DNA of 15,127 nucleotides, taken from NCBI GenBank assembly GCA_024709705.1, contig JANJWE010000305.1:1-15127 (forward strand), read 5' to 3'. Both the position numbers and the translations under genes were made by a program. The notes beneath the pieces were generated by a model that saw only the letters and a list, made by a program, of their open reading frames with translations, was not told the DNA's origin and did no database searches. Source of the DNA: Flavobacterium sp. (GTDB lineage: Bacteria > Bacteroidota > Bacteroidia > Flavobacteriales > Flavobacteriaceae). Shown piece after piece: positions 1 to 6,648 of this stretch (position 1 is the first letter of the stretch; the number at the start of each line of letters is the position of its first letter).

Positions 1-1035
1 GTTTTTTGCTCCTGTAACACTTCTCAAAACATTGATTTCATTTCGTATTCGTAAAACACCTAAAAAACCAAAAATTAAAGCTTCTTTGAATTCTAAGGTT
101 TTGGTATCAGGAACCATAATTTCCATTTTTAGTAGGTGATGTTTCATTCGTTCCAGCAAAAAAAGATGATAAGCACCACCGCCCGTAACGAGCATTTTTC
201 CTGACTTTTTTGGCAAAGCCAAAGCAATTTGTAAAGCAATATGTTCTACAAATGTGGCTAATTTGTCTTCAATTGGAATTGAAAACGTTTCAATCAATGG
301 CAAAATGGTACGATTTACAAATTCCATTCCGAGCGATTTCGGATGTTTTTTTTGATAAAAATCTATTTGATTTAATTTTTCAAATAAGGTTAGATTAATT
401 TTCCCCGAACGAGCAATTTCGCCACTATCATCAAAATCGATACCCATTTGATTGGCATAAAAATTCAATACGGTATTTACAGGAGAAATGTCAAAAGCAA
501 TTCGTTTTCCGTTTTCTTCAAAAGAAACATTCGAAAATCCTCCTAAATTCAAACAATAATCGTATTCCGAAAACAATAATCGATCGCCAATCGGAACCAG
601 CGGAGCACCTTGTCCGCCTATTTTCACATCTTGCACTCGAAAATCACAAACCACAGTATGATTTGTAATATCTGCTATTTCAGGTAAATTTCCAATCTGT
701 AAAGTCAATCCGTTTTGGGGTTGATGCAAAATGGTATGACCATGACTACAAACTGCATCCAGGTCTTCGAGAGAATTTTCTTGAATGAAATCACGGATAA
801 TTTTGCCAAGATATTGGGTGTACTCTTTATTGAGATTTTGCAATTCTTCATTCGAATAATGAATTGCTTGCCTTAATTTGTTTAACCATTCAGAAGAATA
901 AGAAACCGTTTGACAATTCCCTATTTGGTAGTTCCAAACGCCGTTTACAACCGAAAAATAAAGGTGAGCTAAATCAATTCCGTCGAGCGAAGTACCGCTC
1001 ATGACACCAACAACCTGATAGGATTCTTTAAACAT
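1..1035 (-). CDS. anmK: Anhydro-N-acetylmuramic acid kinase, 3' end cut by window edge
   Basis: Cytoplasmic kinase of peptidoglycan recycling. It opens the anhydro ring of anhydro-MurNAc with ATP to give MurNAc-6-phosphate. I translated 345 codons by hand from the ATG at 1035-1033. Residues 10-21 read GVMSGTSLDGID, the N-terminal phosphate-binding signature of the family. SHGHT is at about residues 97-101, GGQGAPLVPIGD at 140-151 and NLGG at 163-166. FD at 181-182 puts Asp182 at the number of the catalytic Asp of E. coli AnmK. VTGGGA at 283-288 is the second ATP-binding loop. The last visible residues, SVTGAKN, match the usual stretch near the C-terminus, so only a short tail should be missing to the left. 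The sequence after the catalytic Asp is FDISPVN rather than the proteobacterial FDTGPGN form. The gene is divergent from the acyl-CoA dehydrogenase, with 91 nt between the start codons. Confidence 0.93.
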   Translation of the reverse strand, partial: MFKESYQVVGVMSGTSLDGIDLAHLYFSVVNGVWNYQIGNCQTVSYSSEWLNKLRQAIHYSNEELQNLNKEYTQYLGKIIRDFIQENSLEDLDAVCSHGHTILHQPQNGLTLQIGNLPEIADITNHTVVCDFRVQDVKIGGQGAPLVPIGDRLLFSEYDYCLNLGGFSNVSFEENGKRIAFDISPVNTVLNFYANQMGIDFDDSGEIARSGKINLTLFEKLNQIDFYQKKHPKSLGMEFVNRTILPLIETFSIPIEDKLATFVEHIALQIALALPKKSGKMLVTGGGAYHLFLLERMKHHLLKMEIMVPDTKTLEFKEALIFGFLGVLRIRNEINVLRSVTGAKN

Positions 1036-1055
1036 GGCTTAAAAATACGAAAACG

Positions 1056-1087
1056 TTTGAGAATTAGTCGTAATTATACTATTTTTG
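1056..1087 (+). promoter_or_regulatory. Bacteroidetes-type sigma-ABfr promoter of the acyl-CoA dehydrogenase gene
   Basis: TTTG at 1056-1059 (-33 element), a 20-nt spacer, then TATTTTTG at 1080-1087, a full match to the Bacteroidetes -7 consensus TAnnTTTG. Transcription should begin a few bases after 1087, which leaves a leader of roughly 30-35 nt before the ATG at 1127. The match to both elements is direct; promoter activity is inferred. Confidence 0.72.
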
Positions 1088-1126
1088 CCCTCAAATTTAT
1101 AAAAACAAACCTTCAATATTACAGAT

Positions 1127-2263
1127 ATGGATTTCAATCTTACCGAAGAACATTTGATGATTCAACAAGCAGCCAGAGATTTTGCTCAACAAGAATTATT
1201 ACCCGGCGTAATTGAACGCGACGAACATTCTAAATTTCCTACCGAACAAGTAAAAATGATGGGTGATTTGGGTTTCATGGGGATGATGGTTGATCCAAAA
1301 TACGGTGGTGCCGGATTGGATAGTGTTTCCTATGTATTAGCTATGACCGAAATTGCCAAAGTAGATGCTTCTGCCGCGGTAATTATGTCGGTAAACAATT
1401 CGTTGGTTTGTGCCGGAATGGAAAAATATTGTTCTGAAGAACAAAAAATGAAATATTTAGTGCCTTTAGCCAAAGGGGAAGTAATTGGTGCTTTTTGTTT
1501 GTCTGAACCGGAAGCCGGAAGTGATGCGACTTCACAAAAAACAACTGCTATTGACAAAGGCGATTATTACTTACTAAACGGAACCAAAAACTGGATAACT
1601 AATGGAGGAACTGCTTCTACCTATTTAGTAATGGCTCAAACCGATATTGAAAAAGGACACAAAGGAATCAATGCATTCATAGTTGAAAAAGGTTGGGAAG
1701 GTTTTGAAATTGGTCCTAAAGAAAAGAAAATGGGAATCCGCGGAAGTGATACGCATTCGTTGATGTTCACGGATGTGAAAGTACCCAAAGAAAACAGAAT
1801 TGGGGCGGATGGTTTTGGATTTTCGTTTGCAATGAATGTATTAAATGGTGGAAGAATCGGAATTGCATCGCAAGCTTTGGGAATTGCAACCGGAGCTTAT
1901 GAATTGGCTTTGAAATATTCGCAAGAGCGAAAAGCATTTGGAAAAGAGATTTTCAAACACCAAGCCATTGCTTTCAAATTGGCCGATATGTATGTAAAAA
2001 TCACTGCAGCCAAATTATTAGTGATGAAAGCCGCTTGTGAAAAAGACGAAGGTAAAGATATTGCACATTCCGGTGCGATGGCCAAATTATATGCTTCTGA
2101 AATTGCTCTAGAAGTGGCAAATGAAGCTGTACAAATTCACGGAGGAAACGGTTATGTGGCTGAATATCATGTAGAACGCATGATGCGTGATTCTAAAATC
2201 ACCCAAATTTATGAAGGAACTTCTGAAATTCAACGTATTGTGATTTCAAGAGGATTGGTATAA
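1127..2263 (+). CDS. Acyl-CoA dehydrogenase, short-chain/butyryl-CoA type
   Basis: FAD-dependent enzyme that introduces the alpha-beta double bond in acyl-CoA thioesters (fatty acid or branched-chain amino acid breakdown) and passes electrons to ETF. At 378 residues it has the normal length of the short-chain class. The N-terminal helical domain covers about residues 5-118. The middle beta domain (about 121-215) carries AFCLSEPEAGSDA at 122-134 and WITNGG at 156-161, both flavin/substrate motifs. The C-terminal helical domain (about 228-376) has RKAFG at 268-272, QIHGGNGY at 336-343 and YEGTSEIQ at 362-369. Glu363 in the last motif is the expected catalytic base. The gene has its own promoter and terminator, so it is probably monocistronic. 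Exact chain-length specificity cannot be read from sequence; butyryl- or isovaleryl-like substrates are both possible. Confidence 0.95.
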   Translation: MDFNLTEEHLMIQQAARDFAQQELLPGVIERDEHSKFPTEQVKMMGDLGFMGMMVDPKYGGAGLDSVSYVLAMTEIAKVDASAAVIMSVNNSLVCAGMEKYCSEEQKMKYLVPLAKGEVIGAFCLSEPEAGSDATSQKTTAIDKGDYYLLNGTKNWITNGGTASTYLVMAQTDIEKGHKGINAFIVEKGWEGFEIGPKEKKMGIRGSDTHSLMFTDVKVPKENRIGADGFGFSFAMNVLNGGRIGIASQALGIATGAYELALKYSQERKAFGKEIFKHQAIAFKLADMYVKITAAKLLVMKAACEKDEGKDIAHSGAMAKLYASEIALEVANEAVQIHGGNGYVAEYHVERMMRDSKITQIYEGTSEIQRIVISRGLV

Positions 2264-2287
2264 AATTTTTTACAAATCAAGATATTT

Positions 2288-2323
2288 AAAAACCCTTTGA
2301 GTGCAATCTTAAAAGGGTTTTTT
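2288..2323 (+). terminator. Rho-independent terminator after the acyl-CoA dehydrogenase gene
   Basis: The arms AAAAACCCTTT (2288-2298) and AAAGGGTTTTT (2312-2322) form an 11-bp perfect stem around a 13-nt loop, with Ts at the 3' arm. It lies 24 nt past the stop codon. The next gene begins only about 26 nt downstream, so any promoter for it must overlap the terminator; TATTTTTA at 2325-2332 is an imperfect -7 candidate. Confidence 0.8.
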
Positions 2324-2349
2324 GTATTTTTAGCACTTATAAAAATTGT

Positions 2350-3027
2350 ATGAAAAACATCATTATTACCGGAACATCACGCGGCATTGGTTTTGAATTG
2401 GCTTTGCAATTTGCCAAAGCGGGTCACCAGGTTTTAGCTATTTCCCGAAAAACACCCAAAGAATTAATTGAAAATTCAAACATAACTTGTATTTCCGTTG
2501 ATTTGTCAGATGAAAAAGATTTACATAAAATAACCGATTTTTTATCTCAAGCATGGAAAAAAGTAGATGTAATCATTCACAACGCCGGAAGTTTGGTGCT
2601 CAAACCTTTTTCCCAACTCACCCAAACCGATTTTGAAAAAGTGTATCAAGTGAATGTTTTTGCAGTGGCAAATTTAACCCGAGTTTGTTTGCCTTTTATG
2701 CAAAAGGGAAGTCATGTAGTAACGATTAGTTCAATGGGTGGTATTCAAGGAAGCATGAAATTTTCGGGTTTGGCGGCTTATTCTTCCAGTAAGGGTGCGG
2801 TGATTACGTTATCAGAATTGTTGGCAGAAGAATATAAAGAGCAAGGTATTTCATTCAACGTTTTGGCCTTGGGAGCCGTTCAAACTGAAATGTTACAAGA
2901 AGCTTTTCCAGGTTATCAAGCTCCACTTTCTGCCAAAGAAATGGCCGATTATATTTATGATTTTTCATTAAATGGAAATAAATATTATAATGGGAAAGTG
3001 CTGCAAGTAAGTTCTTCAACGCCTTAA
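2350..3027 (+). CDS. SDR-family NAD(P)-dependent oxidoreductase
   Basis: Classical short-chain dehydrogenase/reductase with a Rossmann fold, cytoplasmic, reducing or oxidising an unknown carbonyl/alcohol pair. The cofactor loop TGTSRGIG is at residues 7-14, Asp51 is in the adenine-pocket position (VDLSD), and NAG is at 78-80. Asn92 (VNVFA) precedes Ser127/Ser128 (TISSMGG) and the YSSSK motif (Tyr144, Lys148), so the full Asn-Ser-Tyr-Lys tetrad is present. Arg33 after the second strand (AISRK) suggests NADP(H) over NAD(H), which is an inference. At 225 residues it is slightly shorter than the usual 240-260, with a compact substrate-binding C-terminus. It is followed after 15 nt by the SprT-like gene, which suggests co-transcription. 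The substrate cannot be named. Confidence 0.9.
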   Translation: MKNIIITGTSRGIGFELALQFAKAGHQVLAISRKTPKELIENSNITCISVDLSDEKDLHKITDFLSQAWKKVDVIIHNAGSLVLKPFSQLTQTDFEKVYQVNVFAVANLTRVCLPFMQKGSHVVTISSMGGIQGSMKFSGLAAYSSSKGAVITLSELLAEEYKEQGISFNVLALGAVQTEMLQEAFPGYQAPLSAKEMADYIYDFSLNGNKYYNGKVLQVSSSTP

Positions 3028-3042
3028 ATTTATCTCATTTAA

Positions 3043-3645
3043 ATGAGCGATGTCCTCTTAAAATATTTACCCGAACACGCAGTTGAACCGGTTTTTGAGT
3101 TAATCAAAATTTATTCGGTGCATTTAAAAATTGTGAACGAACGGGTGACGCGTCATGGCGATTATAGAAGACATCCTTCCGGGAAACATCAAATTACGGT
3201 GAATGCGAATTTGAACAAATACCGTTTTTTGATTACGCTGGTGCATGAAATAGCTCATTTAGCTGCTTTTGAAAAATATGGCAGAAACATAAAACCACAT
3301 GGAAATGAATGGAAAATTACGTTTCAACGCTTGATGATTCCGTTTATTCGACCGGAGATTTTTCCGAATTCGGTTTTGCCTTTAGTGGCCAATCATTTTA
3401 GAAATCCAACGGCTAGTAGCGATACCGATGCTCGATTGGCTTTTGCGTTGAAACAATTTGACGAACGAAAACCCGACATTCATTTTATGCACGAAGTGCC
3501 TTCCGGAAGTTTTTTCAGACTCCAAAACGGAAGAGTTTTTCAAAAAAAAGGACTTAGGGTTAAACGTTATGAATGTCTCGAAGTACATACCGGAAAGTTA
3601 TATTTGTTTAATGCCAATGCTGAGGTGGAGATTATTCCGGGTTGA
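3043..3645 (+). CDS. SprT-like zinc metalloprotease-domain protein
   Basis: Small soluble protein of 200 residues with the SprT signature. HEIAH at residues 68-72 gives two zinc-binding His and catalytic Glu69, and HGNEWK at 86-91 supplies the third His. The order, HExxH then HGxxWK about 14 residues on, is typical of SprT/Spartan-like domains, some of which cleave DNA-protein crosslinks. Preceding ITVNANLNKY (51-60) matches the conserved strand before the active-site helix. Only one Cys is visible after the catalytic core (about residue 172), so the C-terminal zinc ribbon of many SprT proteins is absent. The start lies 15 nt after the SDR stop and inside a 14-bp palindrome. The cellular substrate is unknown. 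Confidence 0.85.
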   Translation: MSDVLLKYLPEHAVEPVFELIKIYSVHLKIVNERVTRHGDYRRHPSGKHQITVNANLNKYRFLITLVHEIAHLAAFEKYGRNIKPHGNEWKITFQRLMIPFIRPEIFPNSVLPLVANHFRNPTASSDTDARLAFALKQFDERKPDIHFMHEVPSGSFFRLQNGRVFQKKGLRVKRYECLEVHTGKLYLFNANAEVEIIPG

Positions 3646-3648
3646 TTT

Positions 3649-3680
3649 ATTAACGATTGAAGATTAACGATTTATGATTT
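3649..3680 (+). repeat. Degenerate 7-bp tandem repeat ahead of the small membrane protein gene
   Basis: Units read ATTAACG, ATTGAAG, ATTAACG, ATTTATG, ATTT, each 7 nt, starting at 3649. Units 1 and 3 are identical. The fourth unit ends in the ATG (3674-3676) chosen as start of the membrane protein gene, so the repeat fills nearly the whole 28-nt spacer after the SprT-like gene. Unit identity is partial, so this is a decayed array. Confidence 0.6.
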
Positions 3681-4084
3681 TAGAATTGCTTAAAAACAAA
3701 TCTTATTTTTTCTTGCTTTTGGCAGCAATTTCATTTTTGATTTTGTCTTTTATAGGTGATAAAAACGAAACATTCGTTATAAATGTTCACGATACTTATT
3801 ATGTAATTACTTTTCAGCATGCTTATATATTATTGTGTTTGATATTTTTCATTACAGGATTGATATACTTCTTTTTTATTTTTTTTGAAATTCAATTCAT
3901 TTCAATACTCTCCTTAATTCATGTTTATGGTTCGTTGATTTTTTTAGGAATTTTTTTCTATTATTTAGGTAAAATAAATTCATCTTCCATTTTTGATTCT
4001 ATTGATTACAATTTAAGAGCTATAATTTCATTATTAATTTTTGTTGGATTGCAATTCTTGATTGTATTTAATCTTTTAATTTGA
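3674..4084 (+). CDS. Small four-helix membrane protein with a cytochrome oxidase subunit I-like HDTYYV motif
   Basis: The 136-residue product is almost all hydrophobic, with helices at about 11-27, 44-73, 79-98 and 113-135, so it should sit in the inner membrane. No family name is certain. Residues 39-51 read HDTYYVITFQHAY. This resembles the HDTYYVVAHFHYV segment that starts helix X of heme-copper oxidase subunit I. In bovine numbering His39/Asp40 match the Mg-site residues His368/Asp369, and His49 matches the heme a ligand His378. Phe47 replaces the heme a3 ligand His376. A second match, LIH with His83, falls 44 residues after His39; in the bovine enzyme the KIH of helix XI falls 45 residues after His368. 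The other oxidase helices are absent, so enzymatic oxygen reduction is not expected. The gene is visibly more AT-rich than its neighbours and has degenerate tandem repeats on both sides. Confidence 0.7.
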   Translation: MILELLKNKSYFFLLLAAISFLILSFIGDKNETFVINVHDTYYVITFQHAYILLCLIFFITGLIYFFFIFFEIQFISILSLIHVYGSLIFLGIFFYYLGKINSSSIFDSIDYNLRAIISLLIFVGLQFLIVFNLLI

Positions 4085-4096
4085 ATCATTAAAAAA

Positions 4097-4185
4097 CTCA
4101 GCATCTCAGCCACTCAGTAACTCAGCAACTTTACTATATTTGTAAAAACTTAGTAACTTAGAGTCTCAACAACTCAGCAACTCAT
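4097..4185 (+). repeat. Two degenerate 8-bp (CTCAGCAA-like) tandem arrays in the manC leader
   Basis: Array 1 (4097-4130) has CTCAGCAT, CTCAGCCA, CTCAGTAA, CTCAGCAA, CT. Array 2 (4149-4185) has CTTAGTAA, CTTAGAGT, CTCAACAA, CTCAGCAA, CTCAT. Both keep an 8-nt period, but they are out of phase with each other and separated by a TATATTTG element. Together they occupy almost all of the 104-nt gap between the membrane protein gene and manC. Confidence 0.75.
4135..4142 (+). promoter_or_regulatory. Candidate -7 element of the manC-DUF389-antiporter operon
   Basis: TATATTTG matches the Bacteroidetes -7 consensus TAnnTTTG and sits between the two 8-mer arrays. The expected -33 TTTG is not seen about 20 nt upstream, where array 1 lies, so the promoter is incomplete by consensus. 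If used, array 2 would be the 5' untranslated leader. Confidence 0.4.
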
Positions 4186-4188
4186 ACA

Positions 4189-5241
4189 ATGAATAAAAAT
4201 TATTACGCAATACTAATGGCCGGAGGAGTAGGTTCCCGTTTTTGGCCAGTAAGCACAACCGAATTTCCGAAACAATTTCACGATATGTTGGGTTCGGGTG
4301 AAACGTTAATTCAAAAAACGTTCAGTCGGTTATCCAAATTAATTCCAACTGAAAACATTCTAATTTTAACTAATGAAAGGTACAATGATTTGGTTTTGAA
4401 ACAATTACCTTTGGTAAGACCAGAGCAAGTTTTGTTGGAACCCGCTATGCGAAACACAGCTCCTTGTATTTTATATGCGTCTTTAAAAATTAAAAAAATG
4501 AATCCCGATGCCGTGATGGTTGTGGCTCCAAGTGATCATTGGATTGAAGATGAAACCGCTTTTGTTTCAAATTTGCAACAATGTTTTGAGTATTGTCAGA
4601 ACGAAAATGCATTGATGACGTTAGGCATTCAACCCACTTTTCCCAATACCGGTTTTGGATATATCGAATTTGACAAATCTGATTCAAACCCAATTAAAAA
4701 AGTAAATCAATTCCGAGAAAAACCCGATTATGAAACGGCAAAATCGTTTCTAAAAAGTGGGAATTTCCTTTGGAATGGAGGTATTTTCATTTGGTCGGTC
4801 AAATCAATTACAGAAGCTTTTACTGCTTTTCAACCTAAAATGAATCAAATGTTTTTAGAGGGTTTTGCAGCTTACAATACATCAAATGAGAAGGAATTCA
4901 TCAATCAGAATTATGCTCATGCCGAAAATATTTCCATTGATTATGCTATTTTAGAAAAAGCAAAAAACGTTTATGTTTTGCCGGCAACTTTTGATTGGAA
5001 TGATTTAGGAACTTGGGGCTCGCTACACGAAAAATTAGATAAAGACGAGCAAAATAATGCAGTTGTCAATGCAAAAGTAGTTTTAGAAAATGCAACAAAC
5101 AATATCATTCGAACAGAAGGTAAAAAGGTAGTGGTGATTGATGGTTTAAACGATTATATTATTGTTGATCAAGGTAATGTTTTGCTGATTTATCCGAAAA
5201 ATAAAGAACAAGAAATAAAACGTATCAGTAATACATTGTAA
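4189..5241 (+). CDS. manC: Mannose-1-phosphate guanylyltransferase (single-domain)
   Basis: Cytoplasmic nucleotidyltransferase making GDP-mannose from mannose-1-phosphate and GTP, the precursor of GDP-fucose and of mannosylated surface glycans. The pyrophosphorylase signature GGVGSRFWP is at residues 12-20, followed by FPKQF at 26-30. EPAMRNTAP (84-92), APSDH (113-117), FREKP (175-179), NGGIFIW (196-202) and FDWNDLGTW (268-276) are all hallmark positions of GDP-mannose pyrophosphorylases. At 350 residues it lacks the C-terminal phosphomannose isomerase domain of bifunctional enzymes (about 470 residues). The leader is made of short tandem repeats. The stop is 11 nt before the DUF389 gene, which suggests one transcript with two membrane proteins of unrelated apparent role. 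Confidence 0.93.
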   Translation: MNKNYYAILMAGGVGSRFWPVSTTEFPKQFHDMLGSGETLIQKTFSRLSKLIPTENILILTNERYNDLVLKQLPLVRPEQVLLEPAMRNTAPCILYASLKIKKMNPDAVMVVAPSDHWIEDETAFVSNLQQCFEYCQNENALMTLGIQPTFPNTGFGYIEFDKSDSNPIKKVNQFREKPDYETAKSFLKSGNFLWNGGIFIWSVKSITEAFTAFQPKMNQMFLEGFAAYNTSNEKEFINQNYAHAENISIDYAILEKAKNVYVLPATFDWNDLGTWGSLHEKLDKDEQNNAVVNAKVVLENATNNIIRTEGKKVVVIDGLNDYIIVDQGNVLLIYPKNKEQEIKRISNTL

Positions 5242-5252
5242 AAACATTTCTC

Positions 5253-6647
5253 ATGGAATCAAACAACCAAAGTGTAGAAAAAGAAAATGTTTGGAAAGTG
5301 TTTAAAAACTTTTTGAAATCGACTTTAGATATTAGAGAAGATACCAATCATGAGGCAACCATTGAAGATGTTCAATCAGGTATTAATATCAAAGGTCAGG
5401 GTGCTTGGGTTTTGATATTTTCTATTTTAATCGCATCGGCGGGTTTAAATACAAGTTCTACAGCGGTAGTAATTGGTGCAATGTTAATATCTCCTCTGAT
5501 GGGCCCTATTGTAGGTATAGGACTTTCATTGGGAATTAATGATGTAGATTTAATGCGAAAAGCAATTAAGAACTTCGGGATAATGGTGATTTTAGCATTA
5601 TTTACCTCTTTCTTATTTTTTAGTATTCCCATTTTTCAAAATGAAACACCCGAATTGAGAGCACGAACTTTTCCTGATGTTAGAGATGTAATCATTGCTT
5701 TTTCGGGAGGTTTGGCATTAATCGTTGCATTAAGTAGAAGAAATAAACAAATTAATACTATTGCCGGAGTTGCTATTGCTACAGCTTTAATGCCACCATT
5801 ATGTACTGCAGGTTATGGTTTGGCAACCGGAAAATGGGATTTCTTTGGTGGAGCAATGTTCTTGTTTACCATCAATACTATTTTTATAGCATTAGCTACA
5901 TTTGCTGTGGTTAAGTTTCTTAATTTTCCAATGAAAGTTTATATAAACTCCTCAAAAAGAAGAAGAATCTCTCAGTTGTTGTATCTTTTAGCTATTCTAA
6001 TACTTTTACCAAGTGTTTGGATGTTTTATCGTTTGTATAAAAAGTCAGATTTTGAGCAAAAAGTCACATCTGTAATTAATGAGTTTAAAGACGACAAAGA
6101 AGTAGTGATCTTAAACCAAATAATTGATTATCAAAACAACACGGTTTCTTTTGCAACTGTTGGTAAATCTGTAACGAACCAGAATGTTGTTTCATGGAGA
6201 GAAAAACTTGCAAAACAAGGATATCCAGAAGTGAATTTTGAGATAGCTCAAAGTGTGGAAAATTTGGAAACTCAAAATATGATAGAAAAGTTAGAATCAA
6301 CTTATTTTACTACACAACAAATTTTAAATAAAAAAGAAGAGCAAATCATAAAACAAGAAAAGGAACTGATTGAATTACAAAAACAATTGTATATATCTGA
6401 AAAAAGTAAAATTCCGTTTGATCAAATTGCCCGAGAGATTAAAATTAATTATAGTGGTGTTTCAGAAGTTGCCTATTCCAAATTAATTAAAACTAATTTT
6501 TCATCTTTTGATACCATTCCAACAATTTATTTAAAATGGGGATCACAGTTTTCGGCCAACCAAATAGCTATTGAAGAGCAAAAAATTGAAAAATGGCTTC
6601 GGTTAAAATTAAATAATGAAAAACTTGTAGTAAAAAAACTCAATTAA
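5253..6647 (+). CDS. DUF389 family membrane protein with coiled-coil C-terminal extension
   Basis: Integral membrane protein of 464 residues. After a soluble N-terminus (1-50), the DUF389 core spans about residues 50-225. It has several hydrophobic helices and the conserved segments GAMLISPLMGP (75-85) and ATALMPPLC (176-184). A further helix lies at about 240-258 after a basic SSKRRR stretch. The remaining 200 residues are soluble. About 343-385 is a Glu/Lys/Gln-rich heptad-like coiled coil, and a terminal domain (386-464) includes IYLKWG. The molecular function of DUF389 is not established. The stop codon is one base before the ATG of the cation:proton antiporter, so the two are very likely translated together and may work together. 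The C-terminal extension is longer than the core requires and may be a sensor or interaction arm (inference). Confidence 0.85.
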   Translation: MESNNQSVEKENVWKVFKNFLKSTLDIREDTNHEATIEDVQSGINIKGQGAWVLIFSILIASAGLNTSSTAVVIGAMLISPLMGPIVGIGLSLGINDVDLMRKAIKNFGIMVILALFTSFLFFSIPIFQNETPELRARTFPDVRDVIIAFSGGLALIVALSRRNKQINTIAGVAIATALMPPLCTAGYGLATGKWDFFGGAMFLFTINTIFIALATFAVVKFLNFPMKVYINSSKRRRISQLLYLLAILILLPSVWMFYRLYKKSDFEQKVTSVINEFKDDKEVVILNQIIDYQNNTVSFATVGKSVTNQNVVSWREKLAKQGYPEVNFEIAQSVENLETQNMIEKLESTYFTTQQILNKKEEQIIKQEKELIELQKQLYISEKSKIPFDQIAREIKINYSGVSEVAYSKLIKTNFSSFDTIPTIYLKWGSQFSANQIAIEEQKIEKWLRLKLNNEKLVVKKLN

Positions 6648-6648
6648 A

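Noticed and set aside
1092..1099. TAAATTTG on the minus strand as the anmK promoter
   Set aside because: It matches TAnnTTTG, but no TTTG lies at the proper distance upstream, so support is weak in such AT-rich sequence.
4097..4185. CRISPR-like array
   Set aside because: The units are 8 nt, contiguous and degenerate, with no spacers; this is a short tandem repeat.
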